Source of the DNA: Shewanella phaeophyticola
GTDB lineage: Bacteria > Pseudomonadota > Gammaproteobacteria > Enterobacterales > Shewanellaceae
NCBI RefSeq assembly: GCF_025398315.1
Contig: NZ_JAODOQ010000001.1
Location: 1,488,001 to 1,552,000 of the forward strand
Reading direction: 5' to 3'
Length of the DNA stretch: 64,000 nucleotides
Both the position numbers and the translations under genes were made by a program. The notes under the pieces are model-generated. The model had not been told where the DNA came from. It searched no databases and was given only the letters and a program-made list of their open reading frames with translations. Each line of letters opens with the position of its first letter. The first letter of the stretch is position 1. Shown here in pieces: positions 50,092 through 60,401 of the stretch.

Positions 50092-51498
50092 TTACGACCA
50101 CACACCGTCTTCGGTTTTACCTTGAATTTTCACATCGGCCAGTTTGAATTCAGGTTTGTTAGTGGCTTTAAGCTTAACTTGATAGTCGCGGGTTAAATTA
50201 ACAATGGTGGGGGTTAATAGCATTAAGGCACTGATATTCACCACCGTCATTAAGCCCAAAGCCATGTCGGCCATGTTCCACACTTCTTTTAAGCTGGCAT
50301 TGGCGCCCCAATACACCATGCTTAAATACAGCAAAGTATACACCGTACGGCCATAAATGTTATCTAGTTTAAACAGGTGTAAGTTACTCTCAGCATAGGC
50401 GTAATTGGCTACCACAGAAGTAAAAGAGAACAGGGTAATAATAATGGCGACAAACATATCGCCGCTCATGCCCATATGGTGAGTCATGGCATTTTGCGTG
50501 ATACGAATGCCTTCCATTTCGCTGCCAATATTACCTTGCGCCAGTAAAATCACAATGGCGGTACAGCTACACAACACCATAGTGTCAATAAACACCCCAA
50601 GCATTTGCACGTAACCCTGCGCAACCGGATGGTTAGGCACAGGCGTTGCACCTGCCGCCGCATGCGGTACGCTACCGGCACCGGCTTCGTTAGAATAAAG
50701 ACCCCGTTGAATACCATTTTTGATTGCCGCGCCTAATGCGCCAGCGCCAGCTTCGGTTAAGCCAAAGGCCGAGTTAAAGATATCCATTAATACTGCAGGC
50801 ACTTGCTGAATATTGATTAAGGTCACCGCCACGGCTGCCAAAATAAAGGCGAGGCTCATAAACGGCACAATTAATTCAGCAAAGCGGGCGATACTGCGCA
50901 GGCCACCCATCACAATAATACCGGCAATAAATGTGATAACGGCACCAGAATATACGCTAGAAATGTCAAAGGTATGATTAAGAGCATCGGTGATGGTGTT
51001 AGCTTGCATGGCACTAAAACTAATGCCGTAACCTAAAAATAAGCACAGGGCAAACAACACGGCTAGCCAGGGTTTATTTAACCCCGCGCGAATGTAGTAG
51101 GCGGGTCCTCCGCGATATTCTTTATGATCGTCTCTGACTTTATACAGCTGACCTAAAATACTCTCGGCAAACCCGGTGGCCATACCAAGCAGCGCAATCA
51201 CCCACATCCAAAACACGGCGCCACTGCCGCCAAGGGATATCGCCATGGCGACGCCTGCTAAGTTACCCGTACCTACACGGGCTGACAACCCGGTACACAA
51301 AGCCTGGTAAGAGCTGATCCCTGATTTATCGCCCTGGGTACTGCCTTTCATGACTTTGAACATGTAAGCAAAGTGGCGCAGTTGAATAAAGCGTAACCTC
51401 AATGAAAACCACACTCCAGCCAATACTAATATATAAATCAGTACTTGGTATTCGCCCCATAACACGTTGTTGGCGAACGAGACAATTTCATTAATCAT
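50092..51498 (-). CDS. AGCS family sodium:alanine (amino acid) symporter
   Basis: A 468-residue protein with about eleven membrane helices. GLSARVGTGNLAGVAMAISLGGSGAVFWMW, GGPAYYIRAGL and GLYSNEAGAGSVPHAAA are AGCS signatures. It should import an amino acid, probably alanine, glycine or a related substrate, with sodium. It lies 72 bases after the CtlX gene on the same strand, so it may supply or accompany the arginine/proline catabolic enzymes upstream. Confidence 0.93.
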   Translation of the reverse strand: MINEIVSFANNVLWGEYQVLIYILVLAGVWFSLRLRFIQLRHFAYMFKVMKGSTQGDKSGISSYQALCTGLSARVGTGNLAGVAMAISLGGSGAVFWMWVIALLGMATGFAESILGQLYKVRDDHKEYRGGPAYYIRAGLNKPWLAVLFALCLFLGYGISFSAMQANTITDALNHTFDISSVYSGAVITFIAGIIVMGGLRSIARFAELIVPFMSLAFILAAVAVTLINIQQVPAVLMDIFNSAFGLTEAGAGALGAAIKNGIQRGLYSNEAGAGSVPHAAAGATPVPNHPVAQGYVQMLGVFIDTMVLCSCTAIVILLAQGNIGSEMEGIRITQNAMTHHMGMSGDMFVAIIITLFSFTSVVANYAYAESNLHLFKLDNIYGRTVYTLLYLSMVYWGANASLKEVWNMADMALGLMTVVNISALMLLTPTIVNLTRDYQVKLKATNKPEFKLADVKIQGKTEDGVWS

Positions 51499-51570
51499 TG
51501 AGAAAATTCCTTTTTAAATCTTTTTATTGTTTTAAGAGATCTTTATCAGGCTTTGTTTGGGGCAATAGGG

Positions 51571-52494
51571 TCATCTTTTCGATAAATGGATCCCTGCTAA
51601 CATACACCTAACAGAACCTCCGGCCATTTCGATGGCCGATACATTTAATGGTAACAGAGTCACACTTTGATTTAATAACGCAATCTGCTCATGTGTCAAT
51701 GCTTCAAAAGCACGTTGCGATAATGCTAAAAAACGACCTTGTTTCGACTGTAACTCTAATGCATTACCACAAAAATGACGAATTTGATCTTCGGTTAAGT
51801 TAATAATCAATCGGCCACTGTCTTCAAATCGTTGAATAATTTGCTGACGACGTTGAGTGTCCTTAATCATATCGAACCCAGCCATGACAAAATCGCTGCC
51901 AATACACATTAATACGTTGGTATGGTACACAGGCACACCGGCTTCATCTTCAGCGTCAAACACCATAGGTTCAAAATTAAATTGAGTGCAGAAACGCTCT
52001 AACACCAATGAATCTGTACGTTTTGATCTGACTGCATAAGCGACTCGCTCAATGTGGTCGAGCACCATGGCTCCAGTGCCTTCAAGATATATGTTGTCGT
52101 ATTCAAGGCCTGAATAGTCAATCACATCTTGCACTCGGTACTGAGCTTTAAGCATATCAATAATGTCGCTGCGACGCTCTTTACGACGGTTTTTGGCATA
52201 CATAGGGTAAATGGCCACATGGCCGCCTAAGTGAGTCGAAAACCAATTGTTTGGAAATACTGAATCCGGGGTGTCGGTGCCTGTGTCTTCAAACACATGC
52301 ACGTTAATGCCCGCAGCTTGTAACTGTTGTTGCGCCTGGCTCACTTGTTCATAAGCCTGTGTTGCAAGCAAAGCCTGGTCTTGGCTGACATCTCTGCTTT
52401 GGTAGCTATTGTCTGGCAGGGTTTCAGGGTTTGGACTGAAGTGATGAGGGCGGATCATCACAACGGCTGATGGAGCTTGTGGATTAATGGCCAT
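51571..52494 (-). CDS. ctlX: CtlX-type citrulline utilization hydrolase (amidinotransferase fold)
   Basis: A 307-residue cytoplasmic enzyme of the guanidino-group-modifying superfamily. DSVFPNNWFSTH, ERRSDIIDML, YLEGTGAMVLDH and the C-terminal nucleophile segment GGSVRCMLAGIHL match the CtlX group. CtlX is tied to use of citrulline or arginine, releasing ornithine-type products. Its start overlaps the last base of the ornithine cyclodeaminase gene, which would turn ornithine into proline. The two form a short catabolic route, with the AGCS symporter downstream and a divergent Lrp regulator. Confidence 0.9.
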   Translation of the reverse strand: MAINPQAPSAVVMIRPHHFSPNPETLPDNSYQSRDVSQDQALLATQAYEQVSQAQQQLQAAGINVHVFEDTGTDTPDSVFPNNWFSTHLGGHVAIYPMYAKNRRKERRSDIIDMLKAQYRVQDVIDYSGLEYDNIYLEGTGAMVLDHIERVAYAVRSKRTDSLVLERFCTQFNFEPMVFDAEDEAGVPVYHTNVLMCIGSDFVMAGFDMIKDTQRRQQIIQRFEDSGRLIINLTEDQIRHFCGNALELQSKQGRFLALSQRAFEALTHEQIALLNQSVTLLPLNVSAIEMAGGSVRCMLAGIHLSKR

Positions 52495-53609
52495 TATGCA
52501 CCTACTACTAAGCGAGTCGCTTGTGTTGCTGGCGTTAATAAGCCAAATAAATCACGTGGATTAGCTTGGTTTGTGAGTAGTTCAAGTTGCTGGTGGCTCG
52601 ATTGTTGTTTAATTAAATCATGTACATAACGTAGAGCAGAAAAATCTTCAATCGCAAAACCCACCCCATCAAAAATGGTTAATTGCGCAGCAAAGCTACG
52701 GCCTTTACGATCGCCACGGATAACCTTATACATTTCGGTCACCACAAATGATGAGTCAAGTTGCTGAATGTCACCCTCGATACGGGTTTGTGGCTCATAT
52801 TCAACAAATACGTCAGCGCGTAAAAGCAGTGCTGCTTCAAGTTCTGTTTTACCAGGGCAGTCGCCGCCAATCGCATTAATATGCACGCCATCTTGCACCA
52901 TGTCACTGGTTAAAATAGTGGCATTACGTTTATCTGCAGTACAGGTAGTAATGATCTCAGCGCCTTTTACAACCTCATGTGCACTGTCACATAAGATAAT
53001 GTCGAGCCCTTGGTTGGCTAAATTTTGCTGGCACTTTAGCATTGCAGTGCGGTCGATATCGTAAATACGCACCTGGTTAATGCCGAGTATTACTTTAAAG
53101 GCCAAAATTTGAAATTCAGACTGTGCACCACAGCCAATCATCGCCATGGTTTTCGCCTCTTTTGGCGCCAGATATTTGGCCATCATGGCCGAGGTCGCAG
53201 CGGTGCGAAGCGCGGTGAGTATGGTCATTTCAGACAGCATTAATGGATAACCACTCTGTACATCAGCTAGTACACCAAAGGCGGTGACCGTTTGTAAACC
53301 AATGCGGGTGTTTTTAGGGTGGCCATTAACATATTTAAAGCTAAATTGTTGTTGGTCACTGGTCGGCATTAATTCAATCACACCATCGGTTGAATGGCTG
53401 GCAAAACGGGGTGATTTATCAAACAGTTCCCAGCGCAAATAATCTTGCTCCAGATATTCTACTAGGCCCAGTAAAAAGGCCTCAGTGCCAATGTGTTGTA
53501 ATAGCGAAAGCATATCGCTAACGCTAACAAAGCCGACATTGTTTAAGTTGGTGTTATTGACTGTGTGCATATTGCTCATTCCTATTGACTGTAACTCAGG
53601 GTGATTCAT
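52494..53609 (-). CDS. ornithine cyclodeaminase family protein
   Basis: A 371-residue NAD-dependent enzyme of the OCD/mu-crystallin family. FKYVNGHPKN has the substrate-binding Lys, MAMIGCGAQSEFQILAF is the Rossmann dinucleotide site and INAIGGDCPGKTEL holds the catalytic Asp. It should convert L-ornithine to L-proline and ammonia. An alternative ATG at 53579 (MSNMHTV) is possible. It is the first gene of a minus-strand operon with ctlX and the AGCS symporter. Confidence 0.92.
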   Translation of the reverse strand: MNHPELQSIGMSNMHTVNNTNLNNVGFVSVSDMLSLLQHIGTEAFLLGLVEYLEQDYLRWELFDKSPRFASHSTDGVIELMPTSDQQQFSFKYVNGHPKNTRIGLQTVTAFGVLADVQSGYPLMLSEMTILTALRTAATSAMMAKYLAPKEAKTMAMIGCGAQSEFQILAFKVILGINQVRIYDIDRTAMLKCQQNLANQGLDIILCDSAHEVVKGAEIITTCTADKRNATILTSDMVQDGVHINAIGGDCPGKTELEAALLLRADVFVEYEPQTRIEGDIQQLDSSFVVTEMYKVIRGDRKGRSFAAQLTIFDGVGFAIEDFSALRYVHDLIKQQSSHQQLELLTNQANPRDLFGLLTPATQATRLVVGA

Positions 53610-53742
53610 TTAATAAGATGATAGTCATTGGTAGGGTTAAACAAAATGGCAATTTTTTGTAATAAATGTACTATTATTTGTCATTATGCTAGGTTTCGTT
53701 AGGCATTTTGCTAAGTTTGATTGACGGTTTAAGGTGGTACAC

Positions 53743-54186
53743 ATGTATTCTTCTGCTCATCCCTATTTGTACGACGATCTCGATAGGCAATTGATTTCAA
53801 TTTTGCGAAAAGACGGCAGAGCATCCATTTCTAAATTGGCGCAGCTGCTGGATGTGTCCCGCGGGATCATACAAAATCGCTTAGATCGTCTTGTCAGTAG
53901 CGGGGCTATTTTAGGTTTTACTATTCGTGCTCACGAACAAATAGAGTCAAATGTGGTGCGGGCGATAATGCTCATAGAGGTGGTTGGACGCTCAACAACC
54001 CAAGTGATTAATAAACTTCGGGGGATCCCGCAGTTAGAAAAATTGCACACGACTAATGGAGCCTGGGATTTAGTTGCAGATATTCGTGCCACCAGCTTAG
54101 AAGAATTTGATAAAGTATTACGTGAAGTGCGCTCAATTGAAGGGGTGCTAAACAGCGAAACCAGTATTTTATTAAGTACGGTTTAA
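53743..54186 (+). CDS. Lrp/AsnC family regulator
   Basis: A 147-residue regulator. I use ATG 53743 (MYSSAHPYLYDDLD), with AAGGTGG upstream; a GTG three codons earlier is possible. The N-terminal helix-turn-helix is ISKLAQLLDVSRGIIQNRLDRLV and the C-terminal RAM domain binds an amino acid. It is divergent from the ornithine cyclodeaminase/ctlX operon, the usual place for its activator, and lies 17 bases before the sensor kinase gene. Confidence 0.92.
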   Translation: MYSSAHPYLYDDLDRQLISILRKDGRASISKLAQLLDVSRGIIQNRLDRLVSSGAILGFTIRAHEQIESNVVRAIMLIEVVGRSTTQVINKLRGIPQLEKLHTTNGAWDLVADIRATSLEEFDKVLREVRSIEGVLNSETSILLSTV

Positions 54187-54203
54187 CACTGAGGCTAAAT
54201 AAT

Positions 54204-55617
54204 ATGGCAAATCTGAATCTGCCTTTTAGTGCAAATCAGCAGCAACTCGCGCTATTACGGTTGGTTAATTGGGGCTTGAAAATTGGCCTTATTTTATTTG
54301 CTACCGACTTATTTGGGTTAACAACACCGCCCATTACCTTGAGTTACGTATTGATTATTGAAGCCTGTTATGTGGGCTTTAGTTATCGTTTTCATCGCCT
54401 GAGCATTAATAACCAAGGCTTGTTGTTTTTAACCTTATTGCTCGACACCTTATTTTGAGGCCACCTGGTTGTATTTCACCGGTGGGGCGACCAATGCGTT
54501 TGTTTCATTATTACTATTGCCGATAGCCATTTCAGCCATTACTTTACCTCGGTGGGCGCCCTGGTCGTTAACGGCATTGTCGACTGCAGTTTATAGTTTG
54601 ATGATTATCAATATTCCAGAGCATAGCAGTGATGATACTGCAAACACTGCAGCTGATATGCATGCGAGCCATGATATGAGCCAAATGGCAATGGACATGC
54701 CTGCCAATCCCAATATGAGTCACAGCATGAATATGAGCATGGACATGGGCTCGCATTATTTAGGCATGTGGTTCAATTTTGTTATTTCAGCGTTAGTGTT
54801 AACCATTACCGTGGGCTTTATCGCTAAACGTATTCGGCAAAAAAATGTTGAGTTACGTTATTTACGTGAAGCGCAATTAAGGCAAGAAAAGATCCTTGCC
54901 TTAGGTACCGCATCAGCGCAAATGGCGCACCAACTCGCCACGCCATTGGCAACGTTACGCTTATTAGTGGATGAAATATCAGACACTGCCCATAATCCCG
55001 AGCAAACTGAATTACTGGCTGATATGCAGCAAGCACTCAATCGTTGTGAAGTGACCTTAAGCGACTTACGCTTAGCGACTGAGTCTATTCGCGAGCAAAA
55101 ACTGTTGCAACAATCGGTTGCTAAGCTGATGGCGCTGTTGTCGGAGCAGGTCAGCTTATTAATGCCCGAAACACAATTACGTCTGCATATTCCTCCCGAA
55201 GCAGAAACCGCTATTTTGCATACCGACATGAGTTTACTGCCGGCGTTATTGGCGCTCATTCAAAATGGCGCCCAGGCTAGTGAAGACAATCAACAAGGTG
55301 CCAAAGTCGACATTGATATCAGCATATCGCAATCGCCATCTCGTTCGTCATCTGTTTCGCCATTTACTCAGATAATGCCTCAAGAGATCAGCATTATTAT
55401 TCGCGACTATGGCGTGGGTATTGCGACACATTTATTATCCACATTAGGCAGTAATATGGTTAGCAGTCCTAAAGGCTTGGGGATTGCGGTATTATTAAGT
55501 CACACAAGCTTTGAGCGTTTAGGCGGTAAGTTATACCTTAAAGCGCATTCCCAAGGTGGTACAGAAGCCATCGTGACATTACCATTAGAGGCTAACATTG
55601 ATCACTCTGAGGTTTGA
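54204..55617 (+). pseudogene. RegB/PrrB-like sensor histidine kinase, frameshifted
   Basis: Reconstructed length about 470 residues. Six membrane helices occupy ~15-205. The loop motif GGATNAF matches the GGxxNPF quinone-binding heptad of RegB. The loop before the last helix is extraordinarily Met/His-rich (HASHDMSQMAMDM, MSHSMNMSMDMGSH, 54655-54760). The kinase core has the H-box AQMAHQLATPLATLRLL, N-box LIQNGAQAS and G-box YGVGIA and GLGIAVLL. The frame breaks at 54456-54462: TTTTGAGGCCACC where TTTTGGGCCACC gives the native WATWLYFTGG. Its response regulator follows after 29 bases. It probably senses redox state through quinones, perhaps with metal input. Confidence 0.9.
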
Positions 55618-55646
55618 CGGTTATCGAAAGGGCACATGAGACGTAG

Positions 55647-56198
55647 ATGAATAAATTACTCATAATTGAAGATGATACCGCGTTAGCCGCGATTTTATCT
55701 CGGCGTTTAGCACGACATGGTTTTGAATGTAAAACCTGTGACAATGCCAGCGACAGTCTACTTATAGCTCGACAATTTGCTCCTACGCATATTATTCTCG
55801 ACATGAAGCTGGCACAAAGTAATGGTTTGTCGTTAATTAAACCGTTAAAGCTGCAATTGCCCCATGTGTATATGGTATTGCTTACCGGCTTTGCCAGTAT
55901 CGCCACCGCGGTAGAGGCGATACGTTTAGGCGCAGATAACTACCTTGCTAAACCTGTGGACACCCAAACCTTGCTCAATGCGCTTCATTCACCCAGCACC
56001 ACTTTGCGTGTAGATTCCGATGAATTTGAAGCCATCACTGAACAGCCTCTCAACCCCAAACGTCTTGAGTGGGAGCACATTCAACAAGTGCTCGCCAATA
56101 ATAATGGCAATGTATCAGAAACCGCTCGCCAACTCGGCATGCACCGCCGTACTTTGCAGCGCAAACTATTGAAAAAGCCAACGGCGGATAACAGATAG
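55647..56198 (+). CDS. RegA/PrrA-like response regulator
   Basis: A 183-residue regulator. The receiver domain has acidic residues IIEDD, the phospho-acceptor Asp in HIILDMKLA (~53), LLTGFAS and LAKPVD. The C-terminus is a Fis-type helix-turn-helix with NVSETARQLGMHRRTLQRKLLKK, the hallmark of RegA/ActR. It pairs with the kinase 29 bases upstream and in relatives controls respiratory and redox genes. Confidence 0.93.
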   Translation: MNKLLIIEDDTALAAILSRRLARHGFECKTCDNASDSLLIARQFAPTHIILDMKLAQSNGLSLIKPLKLQLPHVYMVLLTGFASIATAVEAIRLGADNYLAKPVDTQTLLNALHSPSTTLRVDSDEFEAITEQPLNPKRLEWEHIQQVLANNNGNVSETARQLGMHRRTLQRKLLKKPTADNR

Positions 56199-56285
56199 GT
56201 TTTTATTTTTGGTTATTGGCCAGGTAATAACCTCGTTTATGATGTTATTGCTTACTGTATTTGCGGTTATTGTGTTACCGAAACC

Positions 56286-57339
56286 TTAACGGATCTTGGC
56301 CAAAAGTTGTTGTCTCACAATTTCGGCACCGGCATGTAAGGCATTGAGTTTTGCATTTGCTACCTGATGCGATAAGGGCGCCATGCCGCAGTTGGTGCAA
56401 GGGTAGAGCTTGTCGGCATCAACAAATTGCAGGGCTTTTAGTAGGGTATCGGCCACTTCCTGAGGTGTTTCTATGGTGTTGCTTGCTACATCAATGGCGC
56501 CAACCATGACTTTTTTACCGCGTATCAATTCAAGCAGTTCCAATGGCACATGAGAGTTGTGGCATTCGAGTGAGATGATATCAATGTTCGACTGTTGCAG
56601 TTTAGGAAAGGCTTGTTCGTATTGACGCCACTCTGAGCCTAAGGTTTTTTTCCAGTCGGTATTGGCTTTAATGCCATATCCATAACAGATATGCACTGCG
56701 GTTTCGCAGGTAAGCCCTTCAATGGCTCTTTCTAGGCAGGCAATACCCCAATCATTAACCTCATCAAAAAACACATTAAATGCTGGCTCGTCAAATTGAA
56801 TAATATCGACTCCCGCCGCTTCTAATTCTTTGGCTTCTTGGTTGAGTATTTTGGCAAATTCCCAGGCGAGCTTTTCGCGGCTTTTGTAATGATCATCAAA
56901 CAGTGTATCTATCATGGTCATGAGGCCAGGAAGTGCCCATTTTATCGGCTTCGTAGTTTGTTGGCGTAAAAACTTGGCGTCTTCAACAAACACTGACTTT
57001 TGCCGACTGACCGGTGCCAACAACGGTGGGAACACTGGCCTCATAACGGTCACGAATTTTAACGGTTTTACGTTTATTAAAATCAACGCCGTTGAGGTGC
57101 TCAATAAAGGTGGTGACAAAATGCTGCCGCGTTTGCTCGCCATCGCTAACGATATCAATCCCTGCTTGCCGTTGATTATGCAGTGATAAGCGCAGCGCAT
57201 CTTGCTTGCCTGCAATTAATTCATCCCCCTGTAATTTCCAGGGTGACCAGAGCGTTTCAGGCTCGGCTAGCCATAAGGGTTTAGGTAAACTGCCCGCAGT
57301 CGATGTGGGTAACAGTGTCTTATTAAGCAATGTGTTCAT
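56286..57339 (-). pseudogene. mesD: folate-independent methionine synthase MesD, frameshifted
   Basis: Reconstructed length about 351 residues. It matches the catalytic C-domain of cobalamin-independent methionine synthase (TAGSLPKP, SDGEQTRQHF, QFDEPAFNVF) with the zinc-site residues in HICYGYG, ECHNSH and CTNCGMAP, and lacks the folate-binding N-domain. The frame breaks at about 57011-57018: VPTVVG-PVSRQKSVFVEDAKF is rejoined if GGCACCGG is GGCCCGG. It follows mesX (DUF1852) by 72 bases; the MesD class has been shown to need MesX and oxygen and does not use methyl-tetrahydrofolate. The start could be ten codons upstream at 57369. Confidence 0.9.
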
Positions 57340-57411
57340 AGTATGAATGCCATAAATTGGGTTAAACATGTAAAGTAGCGATTAAACAGAGTGGTTTTTC
57401 AAGCCTAGCGA

Positions 57412-58386
57412 TTACGCATAACTAGCAGACCATTTCTCAAGCACTGTTTGGTATGGTTTGATAAAGTGCTCAGCAGCAAATTTACCTTGTTCATGGGCGA
57501 GTTGGCTGCGCTCTGCACGGTCATAGACAATTTTTGTGAGCGAGTGATTCAGGTTATTCAAATTGGGTTGATAGCATTTACCGGCCACGGCATTGGCATT
57601 ATAAATTTCAGGGCGGTAGATTTTTTGAAAAGTGCCCATTGTGCTGATCGTGCTGATCAGCTCAAGGTGGGTGTAATCATTGAGTAAATCTCCAACAAAA
57701 TAAAAAGCCAGTGGCGCCACGCTGTTGGGCGGCATAAAGTAACGTACCTGTAAGCCCATTTTTTGGAAATATTGCTCTGTTAATGACGATTCATTTGGCT
57801 GGTATTCAACCCCTAGTACAGGGTGTTGATTCTCTGTGCGGTAATAGGTTTTGTTGTCGGACACACTGAGACAAATAACCGGCGGCTTTGTAAAGTGCTG
57901 TTTGTAGCTGTCTGAGTTAATAAAGCATTTAAACAGTTTGCCGTGTAGCTCGCCAAAGTCAGCTGGTACCGTAAATGTCGGCTTGTTTTTGTTATATTCT
58001 GGCAGTAAAACGCTAAAGTCATAATCACGCAAATAGGATGAAAAATTATTGCCGACAATGCCTTCTATACGTTTATTGGTCTTGCTATCAACAATATTGG
58101 TTTTCAAAATCTCAATCGAAGGAAAGGCTTGGCCACTGCCTTCGATATCCATGTTGACCGAAACGATTTCAAGTTCGACAGTATACCGATCGCCATTAGG
58201 GTTATCCCAATGTGCTAAGGCATTAAAACTATTGTCAATCATCTTTAATGCGTTGCGTAAGTTGGCTTGACGATAGTTTCCTCTAGCTAAATTGGCAAAG
58301 TTGGTGGTGATGCGGGTTTTGTCAGAGGGATGATAGTTTTCATCAAGACAAATGCTATTAATTGTAAAAGTAAAATGTTTATTCAT
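57412..58386 (-). CDS. mesX: MesX (DUF1852), partner of MesD
   Basis: A 324-residue cytoplasmic protein starting MNKHFTFTINSICLDENYHPSD, ending EKWSASYA. It is the DUF1852 family: RITTNFANLARGNYRQANLRNALKMID, VSVNMDIEGSGQAFPSIEIL and LGVEYQPNESSLTEQYFQKMGL are recognisable segments. MesX is required by MesD for methionine formation, possibly making or delivering the methyl donor; its chemistry is not settled. It is first in the mesX-mesD operon and intact. Confidence 0.9.
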   Translation of the reverse strand: MNKHFTFTINSICLDENYHPSDKTRITTNFANLARGNYRQANLRNALKMIDNSFNALAHWDNPNGDRYTVELEIVSVNMDIEGSGQAFPSIEILKTNIVDSKTNKRIEGIVGNNFSSYLRDYDFSVLLPEYNKNKPTFTVPADFGELHGKLFKCFINSDSYKQHFTKPPVICLSVSDNKTYYRTENQHPVLGVEYQPNESSLTEQYFQKMGLQVRYFMPPNSVAPLAFYFVGDLLNDYTHLELISTISTMGTFQKIYRPEIYNANAVAGKCYQPNLNNLNHSLTKIVYDRAERSQLAHEQGKFAAEHFIKPYQTVLEKWSASYA

Positions 58387-58981
58387 GATGTTCTGGTTCC
58401 CATTTGTCTAATTCCAAACCCTGTAGCGGTATAGTTCTGATGGTTAAATCAGTCGATATCAGCGCCTGGATTGTCGTATTTTAGTCATCACCAGCAGCTT
58501 AATATCGTGGTTAAATAAGCGTTTCTGGTAAGCCTTGGGATATTTATACGTGGTTTGGAACATGAACAAAAACGGGTTTATTTCACCTGCAACGTGAGTG
58601 AAATTCACGATTAATTATCATCATGATGGACATGAGTTGAAATGAATATGGTCACCTATTTCAAATTCAGATTAGGTCAGAGCCATTGCAAGCAATCACT
58701 GTGATTTACACTCTCTAAAACCGAAATAACTGAATAAAGGGCGTTTTCACAACTAGCGGTTTACGAGGAGCATCTAAAAAAGTATTCAAAATGGTTTGAG
58801 TCTTACCTTAACCGCTTCTTAACCTTATATAGTGTATTCTTAATTCCAATAGATGTTGAGCTTGCTGCTAGCCGTACCTAATAGCGAACTTGATTTGTCT
58901 GATCGTTGAACAAGCGTACAGTATAGATATTCACAGCTTTAGGCTTTTGCCTCTCACCAGTTTGTAAAAAAGGGATAGAAG
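58387..58981. promoter_or_regulatory. mesX / DUF1566 divergent promoter region with a palindrome
   Basis: About 595 bases. The perfect palindrome GTGAAATTCAC at 58598-58608 and a wider inverted repeat TTGAAAT ... ATTTCAA at about 58637-58664 are candidate operators, the first resembling the TGAA/TTCA half-sites of MetR-type regulators but with shorter spacing. No gene was seen. Confidence 0.45.
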
Positions 58982-60247
58982 ATGTCAAAAATGAACACAA
59001 AAAACAAAGTAGTACTTTCTGTTTTGTCTTTAACTATCATGGCTATTCTTGGGTGTAGCGGCGCAAATACACAGCCCGAGCCACTGAGTAAGGTTAATGG
59101 TGTTGGCGCTGCAGCGCCAAAGGTTAACTTTGTTGTTATTGATACTCAGCAAGATGCTTGTTTTGATAATGACGGTACAGTTATGACTTGTCCGTTGGAA
59201 GGGCATGCATTGTATGGGCAAGATGCCCAGTATAAGGGAATTGCAGCATCATATACTGATAATGGCGATAAAACGGTGACAGATAATAATACCGGGATGA
59301 TGTGGCAAAAAACGCCCGATTATAAGCATTATTCTCACGGTGAAGCTATCGGCTATTGTAAAACTCTAAACGTTGCAAACTATGATGATTGGCGACTTCC
59401 TTCGATAAAAGAACTCTATTCTTTAGCCGATTTTAGAGGTGAGATTGTTAACCCTCGAGTTGAAAGTGCCAACACGCCTTATATTGATACCGACTATTTT
59501 GATTTTCAATATGACAAAAGAATGGCTTATATCGGTCAATATTGGTCAAGCACAAAATACACCCTTGAGCCTGTTCATAATACCCAAAATGTTGATGCGG
59601 CATTTGGCTTTAACTTTGCTGATGGCCATATAAAAGCCTATGAGACAGGTTACGAGTTTGGTACCGATAAGCAAAATATTCATGCCCCCGGCAACTTTGT
59701 TCGGTGTGTGCGTGGTGAAGAAAATGTCTATGGCGTAAATGATTTTGTGAAAAACCCAGATGGCACGGTCACCGACAACGCAACTGGGTTGATGTGGCAA
59801 AGTGCTGACGATAGCGTTCGTAGAAACTGGCAAGACAGTTTAGCGTATGCTGAAAGTGCAGCGTTAGCGGGATATACCGATTGGCGTATGCCTAACATTA
59901 AAGAGCTACAAAGCATCGTTAAATACGGTGGGGAAGTGGGCTCATGGCCAGCAATTGATACCCAGTTTTTTACCCTATCGGGTGACAATACCATTAACGA
60001 TCCTAGTTGGGTGTGGAGTAGTACGACTCAAGGCGATTTTAAATATACCGCCACCTATATTTCATTTAGTAAGGCGTTCAGTAAAAAAACATCTTCAGCG
60101 ACTGAATATTTTGACTGGCATGGCGCGGGAGCACAAAGAAGTGACCCTAAATCGGGCGTACCAGCTGATTATGATATGGCTTCCGAAAATGCCACAGATC
60201 TAGTTATGACCAAAAACTACACATTGCTCGTGCGCGATATTAAATAA
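58982..60247 (+). CDS. DUF1566 lipoprotein with two repeats
   Basis: A 421-residue protein with a lipoprotein signal (VLSVLSLTIMAILGC). Two copies of the DUF1566 C-type-lectin-like domain follow: the first around TVTDNNTGMMWQKTPDY and DDWRLPSIKELYSLADF, the second around TVTDNATGLMWQSADDS and TDWRMPNIKELQSIVKYGG, each ending near a WSST segment and with RCVRG or LLVRD at the close. It should sit on the cell envelope and bind an unknown ligand. The cytochrome b561 gene lies 450 bases downstream, separated by repeat C copy 2. Confidence 0.88.
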   Translation: MSKMNTKNKVVLSVLSLTIMAILGCSGANTQPEPLSKVNGVGAAAPKVNFVVIDTQQDACFDNDGTVMTCPLEGHALYGQDAQYKGIAASYTDNGDKTVTDNNTGMMWQKTPDYKHYSHGEAIGYCKTLNVANYDDWRLPSIKELYSLADFRGEIVNPRVESANTPYIDTDYFDFQYDKRMAYIGQYWSSTKYTLEPVHNTQNVDAAFGFNFADGHIKAYETGYEFGTDKQNIHAPGNFVRCVRGEENVYGVNDFVKNPDGTVTDNATGLMWQSADDSVRRNWQDSLAYAESAALAGYTDWRMPNIKELQSIVKYGGEVGSWPAIDTQFFTLSGDNTINDPSWVWSSTTQGDFKYTATYISFSKAFSKKTSSATEYFDWHGAGAQRSDPKSGVPADYDMASENATDLVMTKNYTLLVRDIK

Positions 60248-60401
60248 CCATCACATTAGGTTAAGTCATTAATCGTTCTATTAATCAATGCTAAAGCAAT
60301 GGTTTTGGTGGATTATCTTTTAGTTAACCGCGACAAATATTAGCAATCAAACAGATATGCTAATCAGCACTGCTCATTAACAAGCTAATAACTCTAGCTA
60401 A

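Noticed and set aside
57448..57687. Plus-strand reading frame inside mesX
   Set aside because: It lies antisense to a well-conserved gene and resembles no protein.
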